A stretch of 64,000 bases of DNA from Streptomyces solicavernae (GTDB taxonomy: Bacteria > Actinomycetota > Actinomycetes > Streptomycetales > Streptomycetaceae), in assembly GCF_029968095.1 (NCBI RefSeq), contig NZ_JASCIR010000002.1:372001-436000 (forward strand). The letters are read 5' to 3'. Each line of letters begins with the position of its first letter. Positions within the stretch are counted from its first letter, which is position 1. This document shows positions 16,966-26,464 of the stretch, in pieces. Under the pieces are notes generated by a model. The model was not told the DNA's origin. It was given only the letters and a program-made list of their open reading frames with translations, and did no database searches. Position numbers and translations under genes: made by a program.

Positions 16966-18459
16966 TCAGTGCTTGTGGTCGTGGACCGTGTTCGTCCGCG
17001 CGATCTTCTTCCACGACTTGGGCTGTGCGGCCTTGCTGCGCGCCACCCCCACGCCCGCCGCGGCCGGTGCGGACGGCTTCGACGTCTGGTACAGCCAGGT
17101 GTCGAAGAGCCCGGCGAGCGGCTTGCCGGAGACCTGCTCCGCGTACCGCACGAAGTCGGACACCTTCGCGTTTCCGTACGCGTGCTCCGCCGGCCAGCCC
17201 TTCAGGATCTCGAAGAAGGCCTTGTCGCCGATCTCGCCCCGCAGCGCCTGCAGGGCGAGCGCGCCCCGGTCGTAGACGGCGATGTCGAACTGGTTCTCCG
17301 GGCCCGGGTCGCCCGGCTTCACCGTCCAGAACGCGTCGTCCGCGGGGTGCGAGGCGTACACGTAGTCCGCGAGTTCCTGGGCCGTGCCCTCGCCCTCCTT
17401 CTCGGACCAGAGCCATTGGCTGTAGCGGGCGAAGCCCTCGTTGACCCAGATGTCCTTCCAGCCGTGGACGGAGACGCTGTCGCCGTACCACTGGTGCGCC
17501 AACTCGTGCACGACGACCGACACGTTGGAGCCGGAGGCGAACTGCTTCGGGCTGTAGAACGGCCGGGTCTGCGTCTCCAGGGCGTAGCCGCTGGTCACGT
17601 TCGGGACATAGCCGCCGAGCGCGTTGAACGGGTACGGGCCGAAGACCTCCTCCAGCCACTCGGCGACCTCGGCGGTGCGCTCGACGCTGGCCTTCGCCGC
17701 GCCCTCGTTCGCGCCGAGGTCCTTGCTGTACGCGTTCAGTACGGGCAGGCCCGCGGCCGTCCTGTCGGTCGTGATGTCGAACTTGCCGACCGCGAGCGTC
17801 GCCAGGTACGAGGCCTGCGGCTTGTCCGAACGCCAGCTGTAGCGCGTCCAGTCGGCGCCCACCGGCCGGGTGGACTGCAGCACGCCGTTGCTGATGGCCT
17901 GCGTGCCGTTGGGCACCTGCACCGACACGTCGTACGTGGCCTTGTCGAGCGGGTGGTCGTTGGACGGGAACCACCACACCGCCGACTCCGGCTCCTGCGC
18001 GGCGACACCGCCGTCCGGGGTGCGGTGCCACGCCGTGAAGCCGTTGATCTCAAGCTCGGACGGCTTGCCCGCGTACCGCACGACGACCGTGATCTCGCTG
18101 CCCTGCGGCAGCGGCGCGGCCGGGGTGACCTCGACCTCCTGGTCGCCGGAGAAGGACACCTTCGCCTTCTTGCCGTTGACCCGGACCTCGCTCACATCCA
18201 GGCCGAAGTCCAGATTGAACCGCGACAGGTCCTGCTTGGTGGTGGCGAGGATCGTCGCCGTGCCCTCCAGCAGGTCGGTCTTCGGCTGGTACTTGAGGCG
18301 CAGGTCGTAGTGCGAGACGTCGTAGCCGCCGTTGCCGCTCGCCGGGTAGTACGGGTCGCCGATCCCGGCGGCGCCCGGCTCGTAGTCGGCGGCCGATGCC
18401 GGGATCGCCAGCAGCAGGGCGGCCACGAACGCGCCGGGGACGATCAGTCTGCGGTGCAC
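16966..18459 (-). CDS. Secreted M1 family metallopeptidase
   Basis: A 497-aa exported zinc aminopeptidase-like protein. A signal peptide (LIVPGAFVAALLLAIPASA, about 5-23) precedes the N-terminal beta domain; the zinc site is HELAHQWYG (His318, Glu319, His322) with the third ligand Glu341 in NEGFA. The substrate-recognition loop that is usually GxMEN is GYALET here, so the usual exopeptidase N-terminal anchor is altered. The C-terminus ends in a basic, His-rich HDHKH. The helical C-terminal domain of full-size aminopeptidase N is missing, as in other short Streptomyces M1 proteins. Confidence 0.92.
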   Translation of the reverse strand: MHRRLIVPGAFVAALLLAIPASAADYEPGAAGIGDPYYPASGNGGYDVSHYDLRLKYQPKTDLLEGTATILATTKQDLSRFNLDFGLDVSEVRVNGKKAKVSFSGDQEVEVTPAAPLPQGSEITVVVRYAGKPSELEINGFTAWHRTPDGGVAAQEPESAVWWFPSNDHPLDKATYDVSVQVPNGTQAISNGVLQSTRPVGADWTRYSWRSDKPQASYLATLAVGKFDITTDRTAAGLPVLNAYSKDLGANEGAAKASVERTAEVAEWLEEVFGPYPFNALGGYVPNVTSGYALETQTRPFYSPKQFASGSNVSVVVHELAHQWYGDSVSVHGWKDIWVNEGFARYSQWLWSEKEGEGTAQELADYVYASHPADDAFWTVKPGDPGPENQFDIAVYDRGALALQALRGEIGDKAFFEILKGWPAEHAYGNAKVSDFVRYAEQVSGKPLAGLFDTWLYQTSKPSAPAAAGVGVARSKAAQPKSWKKIARTNTVHDHKH

Positions 18460-18691
18460 AAAAGCTCCAAGTGGTCGATGTGGGGGGCTGGTTGGGGTGC
18501 GGACGGCCGATAGGTGTACGACGGTCCGCGTGCTCCGGAGCCTATTCAGCCCCGTACGCCCCGGTCATGTCCATGGCCCCTGCTGTCACACGACTGCCAT
18601 CCGGCCGACATGTGCCACTTCGTCCTGCACTCCTGACATCTCGCACCTCGAAGACCACGACTGCCCTCTTTTGCACGGGAGTTGACCCGGG

Positions 18692-18697
18692 TACGTT
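18692..18697 (+). promoter_or_regulatory. Candidate -10 of a leaderless S15 peptidase promoter
   Basis: TACGTT lies exactly 7 nt before ATG 18705 and there is no ribosome binding site. A TTGCAC at 18671-18676 could be the -35 with a short 15-bp spacer. This sits in the 245-bp divergent gap between the M1 and S15 genes. Confidence 0.45.
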
Positions 18698-18704
18698 CCG
18701 GCCC

Positions 18705-20687
18705 ATGCCGATACATGTGCGGGATCTGCGCCTGGTACGTGTGCTGTTGCTCGCGGGAGCGCTCCTGGCGGCGCTCCTCGCACCCGTCTCACCCGCGTAC
18801 GCCGCCCCGCCCGACGGCGAGGAGAGCAGGCCCGTCCACGCGTACGAGAACGCCGTACGCGAGTCCGTCTGGGTCGACACCCGCATCGACGGGGACGGCG
18901 ACGGACGGACCGACCGGGTCGCGGCCGACATCATCCGGCCCCGCGAACCCGCGCAGCAGGGCCGGAAGATCCCCGTGATCATGGACGCCAGCCCGTACTA
19001 CCAGTGCTGCGGGCGCGGCAACGAGAGCCAGAAGAAGACGTACGACGAGCACGGGAACGTCGTCCGGTTCCCGCTGTACCTCGACAACTACTTCGTGCCG
19101 CGCGGCTACGCCTTCGTCGCCGTGGACCTCGCCGGGACCAGCCGCTCGGACGGCTGCGTGGACGTCGGCGGCCGCTCCGACGTGCAGTCCGCGAAGGCCG
19201 TCGTCGACTGGCTGAACGGCCGCGCCAAGGGCTACACCACCCGCACCGGCGGTGAACGCGCGAAGGCCGACTGGTCCAACGGCCGCACCGGAATGATCGG
19301 CAAGAGCTACGACGGCACCGTGGCCAACGGCGTCGCCGCCACCGGGGTCGAGGGCCTGGAGACCATCGTCCCGATCGGCGCGATCTCCTCCTGGTACGAC
19401 TACTACTTCCAGCAGGGCGCGCCCCTCTACGACTCCGGGCCCGAGTGGCTGTCGGACTACGTGGAGAGCCCCGCCGCCCGCGCCCGCTGCGGCGCCGTGC
19501 AGCAGCGGCTCATCGACGGGGCGCCCCGCAGCGGCGACCGGACCGGCCTCTGGGAGGAGCGGGACCACGTCCCGGACGCGGACCGGGTGAAGGCCAGCGT
19601 CTTCCTCGTCCACGGCATGCAGGACCTGAACGTCCGCGCCAAGCACTTCGGGCAGTGGTGGGACGCCCTCGGCGAGGCCGGGGTCGAGCGGAAGATCTGG
19701 CTCAGCCAGACCGGCCACGTCGACCCCTTCGACTTCCGCCGCGAAGACTGGGTACGCACCCTGCACCGCTGGTTCGACCATGAACTCCTCGGCTACGACA
19801 ACGGCATCGACGAGGAGCCGATGGCCGACATCGAGCGCGCCCCCGACCGTTGGACGACCGACCGGCACTGGCCGCCGCAGGCCACCGGCACCGTCCGCCT
19901 GCACCCCGGCAAGGGCGAACAGCCCGGCGTCGGCACCCTCGGCCCGCAGCGCGCCCCGGCAGGCGCCGTAGAGAGCTTCACGGACGACCCGCGGCGCGGC
20001 GAGGCCGACTGGGCGGCGCAGGTGGACCAGTCGACACCCGACAAGGCCTCCTTCGTCACCGGCCCGCTCACCCAGGACCTACGGCTCTCCGGCTCCTCGC
20101 AGATCACCGTCACGGCCACCCCGAACGCCACGAGCGCCCACCTCTCGGCCGTCCTCGTCGACCTCGGCCCCGACACGATCCGCGACTACACCGGGTCCGG
20201 TGAAGGCATCAACACCCTTGACGAGCGCACCTGTTGGGGCGCCGCTCGCCCCGGCGACAGCCCCTGCTACCGGGAGACCGAGGCCGACACCGCCGACGTC
20301 GACTTCACCGTCTTCGCGCGCGGCTGGGCCGACCTCGGCACCTACGCCGACCCGGACAAGGGCCGCCCGCTCACCCCGGGCAAGCGGCACACGCTCACGA
20401 TCGACATCGCCGCGAGCGACCACGTCGTACCGAAGGGCCACCGCCTCGCCCTGATCGTCGCGGGCACCGACGCCGGGCTCATCGAACCGCCCGCCGCCCG
20501 CCCGCAGCTGACCCTCGACCTCGCGCGCACCCAGGCCCGCCTGCCCCTGGTCGGCGGCGCCCGCGCCTTCGCGGAGGCGACCCGCGGCGCGGCGGAACCC
20601 GAGCAGCCGCGCGAGAGCCGTTACGAAGGGCTGCAACGCGACCCCGCCGCGCAACGCGTGCCCGGCGGCGTCCCGTTCATCGGCTGA
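18705..20687 (+). CDS. Secreted X-Pro dipeptidyl-peptidase (S15/CocE family)
   Basis: A 660-aa exported serine peptidase. A signal peptide covers about 1-33 (hydrophobic LVRVLLLAGALLAALLAPV, then AYAAP). The alpha/beta-hydrolase core has the nucleophile Ser201 in GKSYDGT, an acid Asp in VHGMQDLNV and the His in SQTGHVDPFDF; PYYQCCGRG and DLAGTSRSDGC lie before it. A C-terminal jelly-roll (X-Pro DPP C-terminal domain) ends with TLTIDIAASDHVVPKGHRLALIV. It removes Xaa-Pro dipeptides from peptides outside the cell, fitting the neighbouring M1 and M14 peptidases. Confidence 0.93.
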   Translation: MPIHVRDLRLVRVLLLAGALLAALLAPVSPAYAAPPDGEESRPVHAYENAVRESVWVDTRIDGDGDGRTDRVAADIIRPREPAQQGRKIPVIMDASPYYQCCGRGNESQKKTYDEHGNVVRFPLYLDNYFVPRGYAFVAVDLAGTSRSDGCVDVGGRSDVQSAKAVVDWLNGRAKGYTTRTGGERAKADWSNGRTGMIGKSYDGTVANGVAATGVEGLETIVPIGAISSWYDYYFQQGAPLYDSGPEWLSDYVESPAARARCGAVQQRLIDGAPRSGDRTGLWEERDHVPDADRVKASVFLVHGMQDLNVRAKHFGQWWDALGEAGVERKIWLSQTGHVDPFDFRREDWVRTLHRWFDHELLGYDNGIDEEPMADIERAPDRWTTDRHWPPQATGTVRLHPGKGEQPGVGTLGPQRAPAGAVESFTDDPRRGEADWAAQVDQSTPDKASFVTGPLTQDLRLSGSSQITVTATPNATSAHLSAVLVDLGPDTIRDYTGSGEGINTLDERTCWGAARPGDSPCYRETEADTADVDFTVFARGWADLGTYADPDKGRPLTPGKRHTLTIDIAASDHVVPKGHRLALIVAGTDAGLIEPPAARPQLTLDLARTQARLPLVGGARAFAEATRGAAEPEQPRESRYEGLQRDPAAQRVPGGVPFIG

Positions 20688-20694
20688 ACCTCGC

Positions 20695-20759
20695 CACGCC
20701 GAAGCGACCGACCCGCACGCCGAAGCGACCGACCCCGCACGCCGAAGCGACCGACCCCG
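20695..20759. repeat. Tandem 22-bp repeat, three copies
   Basis: Three head-to-tail copies of CACGCCGAAGCGACCGACCC(C)G at 20695, 20716 and 20738 fill almost all of the 97-bp gap between the S15 and M14 peptidase genes. Confidence 0.95.
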
Positions 20760-20784
20760 TACGAGAACCAGGGAGGCACCACCC

Positions 20785-22080
20785 TTGAGACCCCGCGCCC
20801 GCACCCTCGCCCTCACCGCCGCCACCGTGCTCGCCGCGCCCCTCCTCGCCGTACCGGCGAACGCGGCCGAGGCCGGGGCGGGCGGTGACGGGCCCCGCAC
20901 CGGCTTCGAGCGGAGCAACGGCGCCCGCTGGACCAGTCAGCCAGAGGAGCAGAAGTTCCTCGCCACGATCGACCGGGCGCACCGCGACGTCACCGTCGAC
21001 CGCATCGGCACCACCCGGCAGAACCGCCCCCTGCAACTCGTCCGCATCGGCGAGGAACGCCGCACCACCAACACCGTGCTGCTCATCTGCAGCCAGCACG
21101 GCGACGAGCCCTCCGGCCGCGAAGCCTGCCTCACCACCACCCGCGAACTCGCCGCCGCCACCGACGACCGCACCCGCGCCCTGCGCCGCACCACCACGTT
21201 CCTGATCGTGCCCACCGTCAACCCCGACGGCCGGGCCGCGAACACCCGCGGCAACTCCGACGGCGTCGACATCAACCGCGACCACCTGGCCCTCCAGACC
21301 GCCGAGGGCCGCGCCCTGGCCGCCGTGATCCGCGACAAGCGCCCCGACGTCATCTACGACCTGCACGAGTACGGCGCCACCCCGCCGTACTACGACAAGG
21401 ACCTCCTCGACCTCTGGCCGCGCAACCCCAACGTCGCCGAAGGCGTGCACCGCGAGGCGCAGACCCTGTCGGGGAAGTACGTCAGGCCCGCCGCCGAGGA
21501 CCACGGCCACTCCACCGGCACGTACGGCATCTGGACCGACCCGGAGACCGGCGAGCCGGTCAAGCAGACCGCGGGCGACGGCCAGGAGCGCATCCTGCGC
21601 AACACCTCCGGCCTCAAGCACGCCGTCGGCCTCCTCATCGAGAGCCGCGTCGACGCCCTCACCGAGCGGGAGAAGGCCGACGAGGCGTTCAACAACCGCC
21701 GCCGCGTCACCTCCCAGCTGCACGCCCTCGACGGCCTGCTCGCCTACACCGGCGCACGCGCGGGCCAGATCCGCGCCGCCACCGCGGCCGCCCGCACCTC
21801 CGGCCTCGCCGACCGCGGCCCCGTCTACACCGGCGGCGCCGACAACGACCCCGCCGAACCGGCCGAGACCCTGCAGGACCCGCCCTGCGGCTACACCCTC
21901 GACGCGGACCAGTACGCGGAGGTCGGCGACGAGCTGCGGCTGCACGGCATCAAGGTCAAGCGCACCGACGACGGCGCCTTCGTCCCCGTACGGCAGTCGC
22001 TGCGGGCTCTGGTGCCGCTGCTTCTGGACGAACGGGCGCCGTATCACCTCATCGAGGCACGTCCGTTCGAAGATTGCTGA
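20785..22080 (+). CDS. Secreted M14 zinc carboxypeptidase family protein
   Basis: A 431-aa exported metallocarboxypeptidase-like protein. It starts at TTG 20785 with GGGAGG 8 nt upstream; a signal peptide ends near AANA (about 27). Zinc ligands of the H-x-x-E...H type are visible: CSQHGDEPSG (His and Glu) and VIYDLHEYG (His), with NPDGRAANTRGNSDGVDINRDH between them, and a Glu in LLIESRVD as candidate general base. Following the S15 gene on the same strand, it probably degrades extracellular peptides further. Confidence 0.9.
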   Translation: MRPRARTLALTAATVLAAPLLAVPANAAEAGAGGDGPRTGFERSNGARWTSQPEEQKFLATIDRAHRDVTVDRIGTTRQNRPLQLVRIGEERRTTNTVLLICSQHGDEPSGREACLTTTRELAAATDDRTRALRRTTTFLIVPTVNPDGRAANTRGNSDGVDINRDHLALQTAEGRALAAVIRDKRPDVIYDLHEYGATPPYYDKDLLDLWPRNPNVAEGVHREAQTLSGKYVRPAAEDHGHSTGTYGIWTDPETGEPVKQTAGDGQERILRNTSGLKHAVGLLIESRVDALTEREKADEAFNNRRRVTSQLHALDGLLAYTGARAGQIRAATAAARTSGLADRGPVYTGGADNDPAEPAETLQDPPCGYTLDADQYAEVGDELRLHGIKVKRTDDGAFVPVRQSLRALVPLLLDERAPYHLIEARPFEDC

Positions 22081-22129
22081 AGGGGGTAATAGAACCGGCC
22101 CATGTGGTAAGGGGTAGCGGTGACTTGAT

Positions 22130-22164
22130 TTCGTACCGCGATTCGTACCGCGATTCGTACCTCG
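22130..22164. repeat. Tandem 12-bp repeat, three copies
   Basis: ATTCGTACCGCG occurs three times (the first truncated, the last CCTCG-ending) directly upstream of the BCCT ribosome binding site. Confidence 0.9.
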
Positions 22165-22176
22165 AAGGGCGTGCCA

Positions 22177-23916
22177 GTGACACATGATCTGAGCAAGACG
22201 GCTGACCAGGGAGAGCCACCGGGCGGATCGGTGGAGCTCCCTGGCAGCCCGCACGAGGGGCCGCCGGCCCAGACCGACAGAGTGGTGTTCGGTGTCACCG
22301 CCGTCCTCACCCTCGCGTTCGTCGTCTGGGGCGCGCTCTCCACGGACACGCTGGAAACAGTCTCCACGAAGATGCTCAACGGCCTGATCCACAACGGCGG
22401 CTGGGCGTTCGTGCTCGCGGCCTCCGGCTTTGTGATCTTCGCGCTGTGGCTGGCGATCAGCCGCTACGGGAGGATCACCCTCGGCGCGGAGGGCGAGGAG
22501 CCGGAGTTCCGTACGGTGTCCTGGATCGCCATGATGTTCAGCGCCGGCATGGGCATCGGCCTGATGTTCTACGGCGTGAGCGAGCCGCTGACGCACTACA
22601 CCTCACCGCCGCCCGGCACCTCGCCTGCCGACTCGGGCGCGCAGATGGAGGTGTCGATGGCCACGACGCTCTTCCACTGGACGCTGCACCCGTGGGCGAT
22701 CTACGCCGTGGCCGGACTCGCCATCGCGTACTCCTGTTTCCGGCGCCGCAGGCGGCAGACCATCAGCGCCGTGTTCACCCCGCTCATCGGGGAGAAGAAC
22801 GCCAACGGCGGCATCGGCCGGGCCATCGACATCCTCGCCATCTTCGCGACCCTCTTCGGCTCCGCCGCATCCCTCGGCCTCGGCGCCCTGCAGATCGCCA
22901 ACGGCATGCGGGAGCTGGACTGGGCCACCAAGGTCAGCACCGCCGTCCTCGTCTCCATCATCGCCGTGCTCACGATCTGCTTCGTGGCATCCGCGGTGTC
23001 CGGTGTGGAGAAGGGCATCCAGTGGCTGTCCAACATCAACATGGTGCTCGCGGGCGTGCTCGCGGTCTTCCTGTTCGTGGTGGGCCCGACGGTCCTCGTG
23101 CTCGACCTGGTGCCGACCTCGGTCGCCGCGTTCCTCGGCGACCTGCCGATGATGGCCGGCCGTACGGAAGCGGCCAGCGGTGAGGACATCGCCACCTGGC
23201 TCGGCGGCAACACGGTCTTCTACTGGGCCTGGTGGATCTCCTGGACGCCCTTCGTCGGCATGTTCATCGCCCGCATCAGCCGGGGCCGTTCGATCCGCCA
23301 GTTCATCGGCGGCGTCATCCTGGTGCCGTCCACGGTGAGCCTCATCTGGTTCGCGGTCTTCGGCGGTACGGCGATGCAGCTGAGCGAGGACGGTCGGCTC
23401 AGCACCGACCTGTCGGTCGAGGGCCAGCTGTTCGGCGTCCTGAACGAGTACCCGCTCGCCACCGTCATGAGCCTGCTCGTGATGATCCTGGTGGCCATCT
23501 TCTTCGTCTCCGGCGCCGACGCGGCGTCCATCGTGATGGGCACGCTCTCGCAGAAGGGCACGTTCGAGCCGACCCGGTTCGTCGTCATCTTCTGGGGTGT
23601 GGTCACCGGTGCCGTCGCGGCCATCATGCTGCTCGTCGGCGGCGGTGGCGACGACGCCCTGACGGGCCTGAAGAACCTCACCATCCTGGTCGCGGCGCCG
23701 TTCGCGGTGGTCATGGTCGGCATGTGCTGGGCCCTGATGCGCGACCTGCGCCACGACCCGCTGATCGTGCGGGGCGAGAAGGGCGAGGAGGCGGTCGAGA
23801 TGGCCGTCATCGCCGGCCACGAGAAGTACGACGGGGACTTCGAGCTCCGCATCGGCCCGGCGGACCCGGAAGCACCGTCCGCCCCCGCGGACAAGGGCGC
23901 GTCCTCGGGCAGGTAA
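22177..23916 (+). CDS. BCCT family glycine betaine/choline transporter
   Basis: About 579 aa in the betaine-choline-carnitine transporter family, a 12-helix membrane symporter for compatible solutes. The family signature WWISWTPFVGMFIARISRGR (about 351-370) is complete, and AGMGIGLMFYGVSEPLTHY provides the glycine-rich helix 3 segment, pointing to Na+ coupling as in BetP/OpuD. GTG 22177 fits GAAGGG 7 nt upstream better than GTG 22171. The long acidic C-terminal tail could sense osmotic stress. The exact substrate is not determined. Confidence 0.93.
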   Translation: MTHDLSKTADQGEPPGGSVELPGSPHEGPPAQTDRVVFGVTAVLTLAFVVWGALSTDTLETVSTKMLNGLIHNGGWAFVLAASGFVIFALWLAISRYGRITLGAEGEEPEFRTVSWIAMMFSAGMGIGLMFYGVSEPLTHYTSPPPGTSPADSGAQMEVSMATTLFHWTLHPWAIYAVAGLAIAYSCFRRRRRQTISAVFTPLIGEKNANGGIGRAIDILAIFATLFGSAASLGLGALQIANGMRELDWATKVSTAVLVSIIAVLTICFVASAVSGVEKGIQWLSNINMVLAGVLAVFLFVVGPTVLVLDLVPTSVAAFLGDLPMMAGRTEAASGEDIATWLGGNTVFYWAWWISWTPFVGMFIARISRGRSIRQFIGGVILVPSTVSLIWFAVFGGTAMQLSEDGRLSTDLSVEGQLFGVLNEYPLATVMSLLVMILVAIFFVSGADAASIVMGTLSQKGTFEPTRFVVIFWGVVTGAVAAIMLLVGGGGDDALTGLKNLTILVAAPFAVVMVGMCWALMRDLRHDPLIVRGEKGEEAVEMAVIAGHEKYDGDFELRIGPADPEAPSAPADKGASSGR

Positions 23917-23938
23917 CCCGGCCCACGGCCCACACCTG

Positions 23939-23978
23939 CGGCGGCGCCGCCCCCTCTCAACCGGGGGCGGCGCCGCCG
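23939..23978 (+). terminator. Intrinsic terminator after the BCCT gene
   Basis: A perfect 16-bp GC stem (23939-23954 with 23963-23978), an 8-nt loop and then TTGCTTTCC, between convergent genes. Confidence 0.9.
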
Positions 23979-24045
23979 TTGCTTTCCGCTCTCCGCCCCT
24001 TCCCGGACCGGCCTAGCCCAGGCCTGGTCCAGGCCTAGTCCAGGG

Positions 24046-24981
24046 CTAGCCCGCCAACCCCGCCGCCGCCTCCGCGCACCCCCAGGCCACCGTCACTCCG
24101 GCGCCCCCGTGCCCGTAGTTGTGCACCAGCACCCCGCCGCCCTCGACGCGCTCACGTTCCAGGCGCACCGTCGGGCGCGCCGGGCGCAGGCCGACCCGAT
24201 GGGCCAGGACGCGGGCGTCGGCGACCTCCGGACGGACCCGCGCGCACCGCTCCACGATCGCCGCCGCCGTCCCCGGATCGGGCTCACGGCTCCACTCGCC
24301 CTCCTCCGCGGTCCCGCCGAGCACGAGCCCGTACGGCTGCGGCAGCAGATACGTCGTCTCGGCCGCACCCCCGCCGCCCGTCGCCACGAACCACTCCTCG
24401 ACTCCCGGGTTCTCCACGACGACCAGCTGCCCCCGCACCGGCTGCACCGAGGGGTCGGCCGCCAGCGAACGCGCCCCGAGACCCGTGCAGTTGACCACCA
24501 CCCCCGCCTCGGCCGAGGCCGCCCGCAGGTCCGTCACCGTGCGCCGCTCGACCCTGCCGCCCGCTGCGGCCAGCCGGTCCTCCAGGTACGACAGATGCGT
24601 CGGCATGTCGATCAACGGCACCGTAGCCCGCAGCCCCGGCCCGCCCGGCGTCGCCTCCCGCAGCCCCGGCACGGCCTGCGCCCACCGCCCGAGGTCGCCG
24701 GGCCGGGTGTCGGCCATGGTGCCCGTGACGAGCCGTACCCCCGTCGTCGACGGCTCCGCGGCCAGCGGCACGTACACGTCGAGGGAGCGCAGCGACCACT
24801 CCTCGACCAGGGCCTGCGGCTCGATCCGGTACGGCCAGCACAGCCCGCCCGCCACGGCCGACGTGCAGTCCGCGGCCGGGTCCCGCGCCCACACGCGTAC
24901 CCGCTCGCCCCGCTCGGCGAGGACCACCGCCGTCGTCAGCCCGATGACCCCGCCGCCCACCACGATCGTTTCAGCGCTCAT
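24046..24981 (-). CDS. dao: D-amino-acid oxidase
   Basis: A 311-aa FAD flavoenzyme. The dinucleotide-binding IVVGGGVIGLTTAVVLAERG opens the protein; AVAGGLCWPYR, the NCTGLGARSLA block and a C-terminal HNYGHGGAGVTVAWG match the D-amino-acid oxidase (DAAO) family signature, and LRPARPTVRLE supplies the substrate-carboxylate Arg region. It oxidises D-amino acids to 2-oxo acids, ammonia and H2O2. No ribosome binding site precedes ATG 24981; a TAGGGT hexamer 6 nt upstream is built on the edge of a MITE-like element, so the promoter may derive from that insertion. Confidence 0.9.
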   Translation of the reverse strand: MSAETIVVGGGVIGLTTAVVLAERGERVRVWARDPAADCTSAVAGGLCWPYRIEPQALVEEWSLRSLDVYVPLAAEPSTTGVRLVTGTMADTRPGDLGRWAQAVPGLREATPGGPGLRATVPLIDMPTHLSYLEDRLAAAGGRVERRTVTDLRAASAEAGVVVNCTGLGARSLAADPSVQPVRGQLVVVENPGVEEWFVATGGGGAAETTYLLPQPYGLVLGGTAEEGEWSREPDPGTAAAIVERCARVRPEVADARVLAHRVGLRPARPTVRLERERVEGGGVLVHNYGHGGAGVTVAWGCAEAAAGLAG

Positions 24982-24991
24982 GCACGGACCC

Positions 24992-25189
24992 TAGGGCGTG
25001 TCCGGCGGATCTTCGCGGGTCCACGACGCTCCCCCAGCTACCGCTGGGGGTGCCCCCAGGCACGCTCCCCCAGCCTCCGGCCGGGGGGACCCCCAGAGCA
25101 CGCTCCCCCAAGCTCTCGGCTCCGCTCGAACAGGGGGGACCCCCATGACGCCGCGGCCTGTTCCGCGAAGATCCGCCGGACACGCCCTA
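24992..25189. mobile_element. MITE-like element, 198 bp with perfect 27-bp terminal inverted repeats
   Basis: The ends (24992-25018 and 25163-25189) are perfect reverse complements beginning TAGGGCGTGTCCGGCGGATC. The outer TA on each side could be a target duplication of the IS630/mariner type. Inside are three units that each begin CGCTCCCCCA and can fold with a following GGGGG(T/A)-CCCCC stretch. There is no transposase, so it is a non-autonomous element or repeat. It occupies most of the 308-bp divergent gap between dao and the next gene. Confidence 0.85.
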
Positions 25190-25289
25190 ATCGGCACCGG
25201 AAGCGGCACTCGTACCGGCACCGCTACCGCACCGGAATCGGCACCGGCCGGCATGCTCGCTTCCGTGTCCCGGCGGGAATACTCCGCAC

Positions 25290-26345
25290 ATGTCTGCCGA
25301 ATACACCTCCTTCGGCCTGGCCCCGGCGACCCGCGCCGGGGGAGTCCTCGCGGACGGTGGCTATCAAGTGCACCGGGATTACCTGGACTTCATCGTCGAC
25401 GGCCGCCCGCTGCTCTTCCAGCTCTCCGACCTCGACGCGGTCTCCCCGCTCGCCGCGGACGTGCCGCCCGCCATCTTCGTCGACCATGTGCGCCGACTCC
25501 TCCTGGAGGCGGAGGCCCCGCTGGCCGACGGCCGGTACGTGATCTACGGCTGCCCGGAGTGCGAGGCGCTGGCCTGCGGCGCGGTGACGGCGGTCATCGA
25601 GCGTGCCGGGGACGGGACGGACGGCGGCGACGCCTATGTGTGGCGGGACTTCGCCTGGCAGACCGAGGAGCGCGCCGACCTGGAGCGCAACGGCTACCAC
25701 GGCATCGGCCCGTTCCGCTTCCGCGCTCAGGAGTACCGGAACGCCCTACGCCGCGTCCTGCGGGCCGAGGACGCCTCCGGCGCTCCCGCCGCCCGCCGCC
25801 GCGTCCTGCTGGTCGGCGCCCGCGCGGCGGTCCTCGCGAAGCTCGCCGCCGCGCTCCGGATCATCGGCATCGGCGCGGAGACCCTGCCCGCCGACGGCAC
25901 GCTCGACATCCCGCCCGAGGAGCTGCGCACGTACGGCGCGGTGGCGTTCGGCCGAGGCGTGACGGACGGTCAACGTGCCGCGATACGCGGGGAGTTCGAG
26001 CGGGCGGGCATCGCCGTCGAGTACGTCGACGGGCTCGCCCCGATCGTCCCGCTCCTGGTCGCCCAGATCGAACAGGCCCTGGGAGAGGGGCAGCTCGCCC
26101 GTCACCGGCTCGCGGGGCTCGACGTGGTCGACGGCGAGGCGGACGTCCAGGTCGCCTCGACCTGCCGCGTCCGCCTCACCGCGTACCGCCTGGACCGCCT
26201 CCACCGCGGCCGCGCCCACGCGGTGTACGAGGGCATCCTCGAACCCGGCAGCCACCGCATCGCCCTCGACCCCCGGGCGGTGCGGGGCCGGGCGTTCCTG
26301 GTGGCCCGGGCGCCGGGGGCGGTGCTGGTGAGCGCGGTGCCTTGA
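25290..26345 (+). CDS. Conserved protein of unknown function, two-domain
   Basis: A 351-aa soluble protein that I do not recognise with confidence. The N-terminal domain (about 1-150) contains PLLFQLSDLDAVSPLAAD and a CPECEALACG cysteine cluster (about 91-100) that could bind metal, and ends with FRFRAQEYRNALRRVL. The second part starts with a Rossmann-like RRVLLVGARAAVLAKLAAALRIIG strand-helix and includes FGRGVTDGQRAAIRGEFERAGI; a beta-rich tail closes the protein. Streptomyces homologues of the N-terminal domain are usually annotated as hypothetical. It is convergent with tex. Confidence 0.7.
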   Translation: MSAEYTSFGLAPATRAGGVLADGGYQVHRDYLDFIVDGRPLLFQLSDLDAVSPLAADVPPAIFVDHVRRLLLEAEAPLADGRYVIYGCPECEALACGAVTAVIERAGDGTDGGDAYVWRDFAWQTEERADLERNGYHGIGPFRFRAQEYRNALRRVLRAEDASGAPAARRRVLLVGARAAVLAKLAAALRIIGIGAETLPADGTLDIPPEELRTYGAVAFGRGVTDGQRAAIRGEFERAGIAVEYVDGLAPIVPLLVAQIEQALGEGQLARHRLAGLDVVDGEADVQVASTCRVRLTAYRLDRLHRGRAHAVYEGILEPGSHRIALDPRAVRGRAFLVARAPGAVLVSAVP

Positions 26346-26404
26346 GGCGGCCGTCGTGGCTGGTCGGCGCCCACGCGGCGGAGCCGCACATGTTGTCACA
26401 GCCC

Positions 26405-26454
26405 CGCGCCCCGGTCGGGGTACGAATGCCGCGCCCCGGTCGGGGCGCGAATGC
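26405..26454. terminator. Tandem 25-bp duplication containing a hairpin, between convergent genes
   Basis: Two copies of a 25-bp unit (26405-26429 and 26430-26454). The second contains the near-perfect palindrome GCGCCCCGGTCGGGGCGC (26431-26448), which may terminate transcription of tex or the upstream gene. Confidence 0.6.
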
Positions 26455-26464
26455 CGAGCTCCGA

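Noticed and set aside
24992..25189. Complete insertion sequence
   Set aside because: Only 198 bp with no transposase; called MITE-like instead.
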